From Deltaproteobacteria bacterium (GTDB lineage Bacteria; Myxococcota_A; UBA9160; UBA4427): 64,000 nt of DNA. Below the pieces are notes generated by a model, which saw only the letters and a list, made by a program, of their open reading frames with translations, ran no database searches and was not told the origin of the DNA. This document shows positions 61,104 to 64,000 of the stretch, piece after piece (position 1 is the stretch's first letter; each line of letters opens with the position of its first letter). The DNA is taken from the NCBI GenBank assembly GCA_016713665.1, contig JADJOR010000005.1, forward strand, positions 889,505 through 953,504, given 5' to 3'. A program made the translations under genes and the position numbers.

Positions 61104-62534
61104 GCACGATCCTGAAAGCGCTGCGTCGTCTCGAAGACGATGACCCGAAGAAGAAGCCCGTCGCCGAAGCCGACGTCCTGCGCGCCCGCATCCTCGCCGA
61201 AGAGGCTGCCGCTCGCGCCGCCGCCGAGATCACCGGCCGCCCGCGCCCCGAAGAGCCCGCCGCCGCCGACTCCCACTCCGACGCGGAGGCCGCGCCCCCG
61301 TCCGCGCGCCCCGCCGCTTCCGCGCCCCTCGCGCGCCGCCCCTTCGTCCTGGCCGCCGCCGCCCTCGCTTCCTTCCTCTTGTTCGCCTTCGTCGCCGCCC
61401 GGACGACCCTCTTCGCGGGCCTCACCGAAGCCCCGACCGATCCCACGACTGCCCCCTCCGGCACTGCATTCCCGTCCGACGCACCGCCCCCCGATCTCGC
61501 CGCTCCGCCCGCGTCCGGCGCCGCCCCGCGCGCGATGGTGGCCGTGCCGACCCCGCTCGCTCCCAATGCCCCGCCGAGCGCCGCGCCGAGCCCCACGCCT
61601 TCGCCCGAAACGATCGTCGCAGCCCCGCCGCCCTCGCCGCTGCCGCCCGCCGAACCCGCGCCATTTGTTGCGCCGCCCGCGCCGCCCACCCCGCTCGCGC
61701 AGACGCCCTCCGCCGCATCCGCGCCCGCTCCGACACCGGCTCGCGTCGCCGCCGTGCCGGCTCCCAGCGCCTCGCCGAGCAACCTCGCCGTCGCCGCCGC
61801 TCAGTCCGCCCCCGCACCGGCCCCCGCCGCCGCTCCCTCTCCCTCTCCCTCTCCCTCTCCCTCGACGACTTCGCCGCGCCCCATGTCCACCGAACGCGCC
61901 ACCAACGCGCCTCCCGTCGCCGCCGCGCCGTCCCCGTCCGCAGCGACGGCCGCCGTCCCGGCCTCCGCACCGACCCGCACCGCCGTGCCCGTCGAGTCCC
62001 TCCCGATCGCGTCGGCCTCCGTGTCCGGATCTGCGACCGAGCTCACGCCCGCGACCGAGCCCACGCCCGCGCCGGCCCCCGCGACCGTTCTCGCGACCCC
62101 CGCCGCCCGCTCCGCCGCGTGAGCTCGCCGCCGCGAAGCCCGCGAAGGCCGACACAGCCGCGACGCCCGACTCGACTCCGCGATCCCCCGCCGCGCCGCC
62201 TTCGACTCGGCCCTTGCCCGCGTCCGCCACCGCGCCCGAGCCGCCCTCCGCCGCATCGGCCTCGACTCCGCCCGCGCCGCCGTCCCCCGACGTCCAGCGC
62301 GTCGCACCCGTCCGCCTCCCCGACGTCACGGTCCTGCGGACGGCCTGGCATCCCAAAGCCGAGCGCCGCTCCGCGAAGGTCCGCCTCACCGCGACGGACG
62401 AGACCCTCACCGTCCACGAAGGCGACTCCGTCGCCGGCCTCGTGCTCCAGGAGATCACGCCCTCGTCGGTCGTCTTCAGCGCCAACGGCGTCGAAGTCCG
62501 CCGCCGCGTCGGCGAATCCGCCGGCGCCCGCTAG
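61100..62534 (+). CDS. gspB: GspB, frameshifted
   Basis: The partner of GspA. The N-terminus STILKALRRLEDDDP is the typical GspB start, with a membrane helix (FVLAAAALASFLLFAFVAA) and a very long Pro/Ala/Ser linker of over 250 residues with an SPSPSPSPS run. The C-terminal GspB domain (VLRTAWHPKAERRSAKVRLT to VFSANGVEVRRRV) is in a second frame. Deleting one C from the five-C run at 62097-62101 restores one protein of about 477 residues. It overlaps gspA (ATGA). Confidence 0.86.
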
Positions 62535-62570
62535 CGACCCGCGCCTCTCCATTCGGACCCGCCCCGGCGC

Positions 62571-63737
62571 CTAACGCGGATCGATTTCCCTTCGTCCCAC
62601 CAACCCGCGCGCCCCCGGTCCGTCCCACCGAAGCGGCCGATCCGCCGGCGACAACACCCCGCGCCCCCCGCGATTCAGGACGTGCGTGTAGATCATCGTC
62701 GTCTGCACGCTCTGATGCCCCAGCAGCTCCTGGACCGTGCGAATGTCGTAGCCCGATTCGATCAATGCCGTCGCAAAGCTGTGTCGAAAGACATGGGGCG
62801 TCACCCGTTTCGAGAGCCCCGCCCGAACCCCCGCGTCCCGTACATGCCGCTGCACCGTCGTCTCGAACAGATGATGCCGCCCCACCCGCCCCGTCCGCGG
62901 ACACCCCGACAACCGCTCCGCCGGAAAAACCCACTGCCACCCGAGCTCGAACCCCGCCCGCGGATACTTCCGCGCCAGTGCCCCCGGCAGCTCGACCTCC
63001 CCGTATCCCTCCTCCAGATCCTGCGCATGCAGCGCCCGCACCTCCGCGATCTTCTCGACCAGCACGTCCACCGCCCGATCCGGCAGCACCGTCAACCGAT
63101 CCCGCCGCCCCTTCCCATCCCGGATCCGAAGCTCCCGCCGATCGAAATCCACGTCCTGCACCCGCATCCGCAACGCCTCGAGCAGCCGCAGCCCCCCTCC
63201 CCAGAGCAACAGCGCCACCGTCCGAACGTCCCCCGAAAGCTCCGCGATCACCCGCTCCGCCTCCTCGACGCTCAACACCACCGGAATCCGCACCGGCCGC
63301 CGCGCCCGCACCACCTCTGCGAGTTCCCCCAGATCCCGCCCGATCACGAAGCGATAGAAGAACAGCAGCGCATTCAACGCCTGGTTCTGCGTCCCCGCCG
63401 ACACGTTCCGCGACATCGCCAGATGCGTCAGAAACGCCTCCACCTCGACCCGCCCCATCTCCGCCGGATGCCGCTTCCCATGAAAATGAATGAAATGCCG
63501 CACCCACCCCACATAACTCCGCTCCGTCGAAAGCGACCGATGCCGCAACCGCAGCTGCGCCCTCAGCGCATCCAGCACCCGCGGCGGACGCTCCCCCAGA
63601 AGAGGCGACCCCGGCCCAAGCCCCCGCTCCGTCTCACCCCCGCCCTGCGTCCCCCGTCCGCTCACATCGCGCGGGTTCCCCCCGTTCCCCCTCCCTCCCC
63701 GTTCGCCCCGACCCGGTCGCCCCATCTCTCCAACCAT
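62571..63737 (-). CDS. intI: Integron integrase IntI
   Basis: A 388-residue tyrosine recombinase of the integron type, which inserts and excises gene cassettes at attI and attC. The catalytic residues are visible: Arg184 (GGGLRLLEAL), Lys209, His315 and Arg318 (TPHVFRHSFAT), His341 (ELLGHQSVQ) and the nucleophile Tyr350 (TTMIYTHV). The IntI-specific insert is present between patches II and III (HAQDLEEGYGEVELPGAL, ARKYPRAGFELGWQWVFP, GRVGRHHLFETTVQR). The first 52 residues are an unusual Gly/Arg-rich extension. ATG 63737 follows GGGAGG. Cassettes are expected to the right of it, outside the window. Confidence 0.95.
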   Translation of the reverse strand: MVGEMGRPGRGERGGRGNGGNPRDVSGRGTQGGGETERGLGPGSPLLGERPPRVLDALRAQLRLRHRSLSTERSYVGWVRHFIHFHGKRHPAEMGRVEVEAFLTHLAMSRNVSAGTQNQALNALLFFYRFVIGRDLGELAEVVRARRPVRIPVVLSVEEAERVIAELSGDVRTVALLLWGGGLRLLEALRMRVQDVDFDRRELRIRDGKGRRDRLTVLPDRAVDVLVEKIAEVRALHAQDLEEGYGEVELPGALARKYPRAGFELGWQWVFPAERLSGCPRTGRVGRHHLFETTVQRHVRDAGVRAGLSKRVTPHVFRHSFATALIESGYDIRTVQELLGHQSVQTTMIYTHVLNRGGRGVLSPADRPLRWDGPGARGLVGRREIDPR

Positions 63738-64000
63738 CCCGAAACCTCCCGCCCACCGACATACGCGCACCGAAGTTCACGCCACGAGAACTCCCGTTCA
63801 CACCGGACCCGACGGACCAGCCGCCAAAAGGACAGACACGCGCCGCGATAATTAATTATGCGGCTCCCCCGCGGTGTCGAGAGGCGCTGAGCTCAAAGGG
63901 AAACGCACGGCAGCCCGAAGCGGAGGGAGAAACCGAGCCCCGCCGCGCCGCGTTTCAAAACGAGCACTCAAATGGATAATTGATATGGTTGGGGTTACTA
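63738..64000. other. Integron leader region, attI not resolved
   Basis: 263 bases upstream of intI. It should hold the intI promoter and possibly attI and the cassette promoter. An AT-only 12-bp palindrome ATAATTAATTAT lies at about 63849-63860, and the last 40 bases are AT-rich (GGATAATTGATATGG). No core site of the form GTTRRRY was found, so attI is probably beyond 64000. Confidence 0.5.

Noticed and set aside
61831..61865. Hexamer repeat in gspB as a phase-variation switch.
   Set aside because: The unit is six bases, so gain or loss does not change the frame; it can only alter linker length.
4525..62580. GTTAGGC, matching the attC core form GTTRRRY, occurs at the 3' end of many genes (near 4527, 36840, 43740, 44235, 51155 and on the minus strand at 7150 and 62570).
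   Set aside because: Each is simply a final CGT codon followed by TAG and GC. No matching RYYYAAC partner or inner inverted repeats were found nearby, so they are not integron cassettes.

Overview
The window is 64 kb of dense, very GC-rich bacterial chromosome with about 75 genes on both strands, short spacers, many GTG/TTG starts and ATGA/GTGA/TTGA gene overlaps. LptF/LptG, RegB/RegA, GspA/GspB and lipoprotein signals point to a Gram-negative. The mix (thiC under a TPP riboswitch, several NTF2-fold proteins, an LLM oxidoreductase, an acyl-CoA dehydrogenase, an acyl-CoA ligase, ELM1-family proteins) fits an uncultured deltaproteobacterial or Myxococcota-like lineage; that placement is inference. 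No rRNA, tRNA, CRISPR array, insertion sequence or prophage was seen.

Layout. 0.1-8.2 kb: DUF4149 membrane gene, thiC with its TPP riboswitch, a MORN-like repeat protein, a lipoprotein with a CycH-type domain, Nudix hydrolase, CbiX chelatase with a ferredoxin, a CinA-type protein, aroC. 8.6-17.7 kb: histidine kinase, membrane-SDR fusion, EVE protein, rnhA, ychF, a DsbA-like lipoprotein with tgt, pyrF and a 43-residue basic miniprotein. 18-26 kb: acyl-CoA dehydrogenase, pyrE and a run of small conserved proteins. 26.5-35 kb: nuclease/phosphatase-fold protein, two ELM1-family genes around a glycosyltransferase-like gene, lptG/lptF and a sulfotransferase, possibly a cell-surface polysaccharide locus. 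35-44 kb: small housekeeping and accessory genes. 43.7-46.8 kb: c-type cytochrome, Crp/Fnr regulator and the RegA/RegB redox two-component pair. 47-55.7 kb: MATE pump, TetR regulator, PPIase-like protein, acyl-CoA ligase, BtuF-like protein. 56-62.5 kb: AMIN/FimV-like protein, type II pantothenate kinase, GspA and GspB. 62.6-64 kb: an integron integrase pointing away from the right end, so any attI site and gene cassettes lie beyond base 64000.

Quality of the sequence. Seven single-base frameshifts interrupt six otherwise well-conserved genes (DUF4149, aroC, the second ELM1 gene twice, lptF, a methyltransferase, gspB). At least five sit in C/G runs of four to six bases. Some hit genes that should be essential, so homopolymer sequencing error is more likely than gene decay. 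These genes are annotated as single reconstructed units with the shift position given.

Most notable: the integron integrase at the right edge; a seven-copy 13-bp repeat array before the glycosyltransferase-like gene, with related repeats elsewhere; a perfect 20-bp palindrome before the basic miniprotein; a small orphan gene bracketed by two hairpins; and a RegB that keeps the quinone motif and a candidate redox cysteine.
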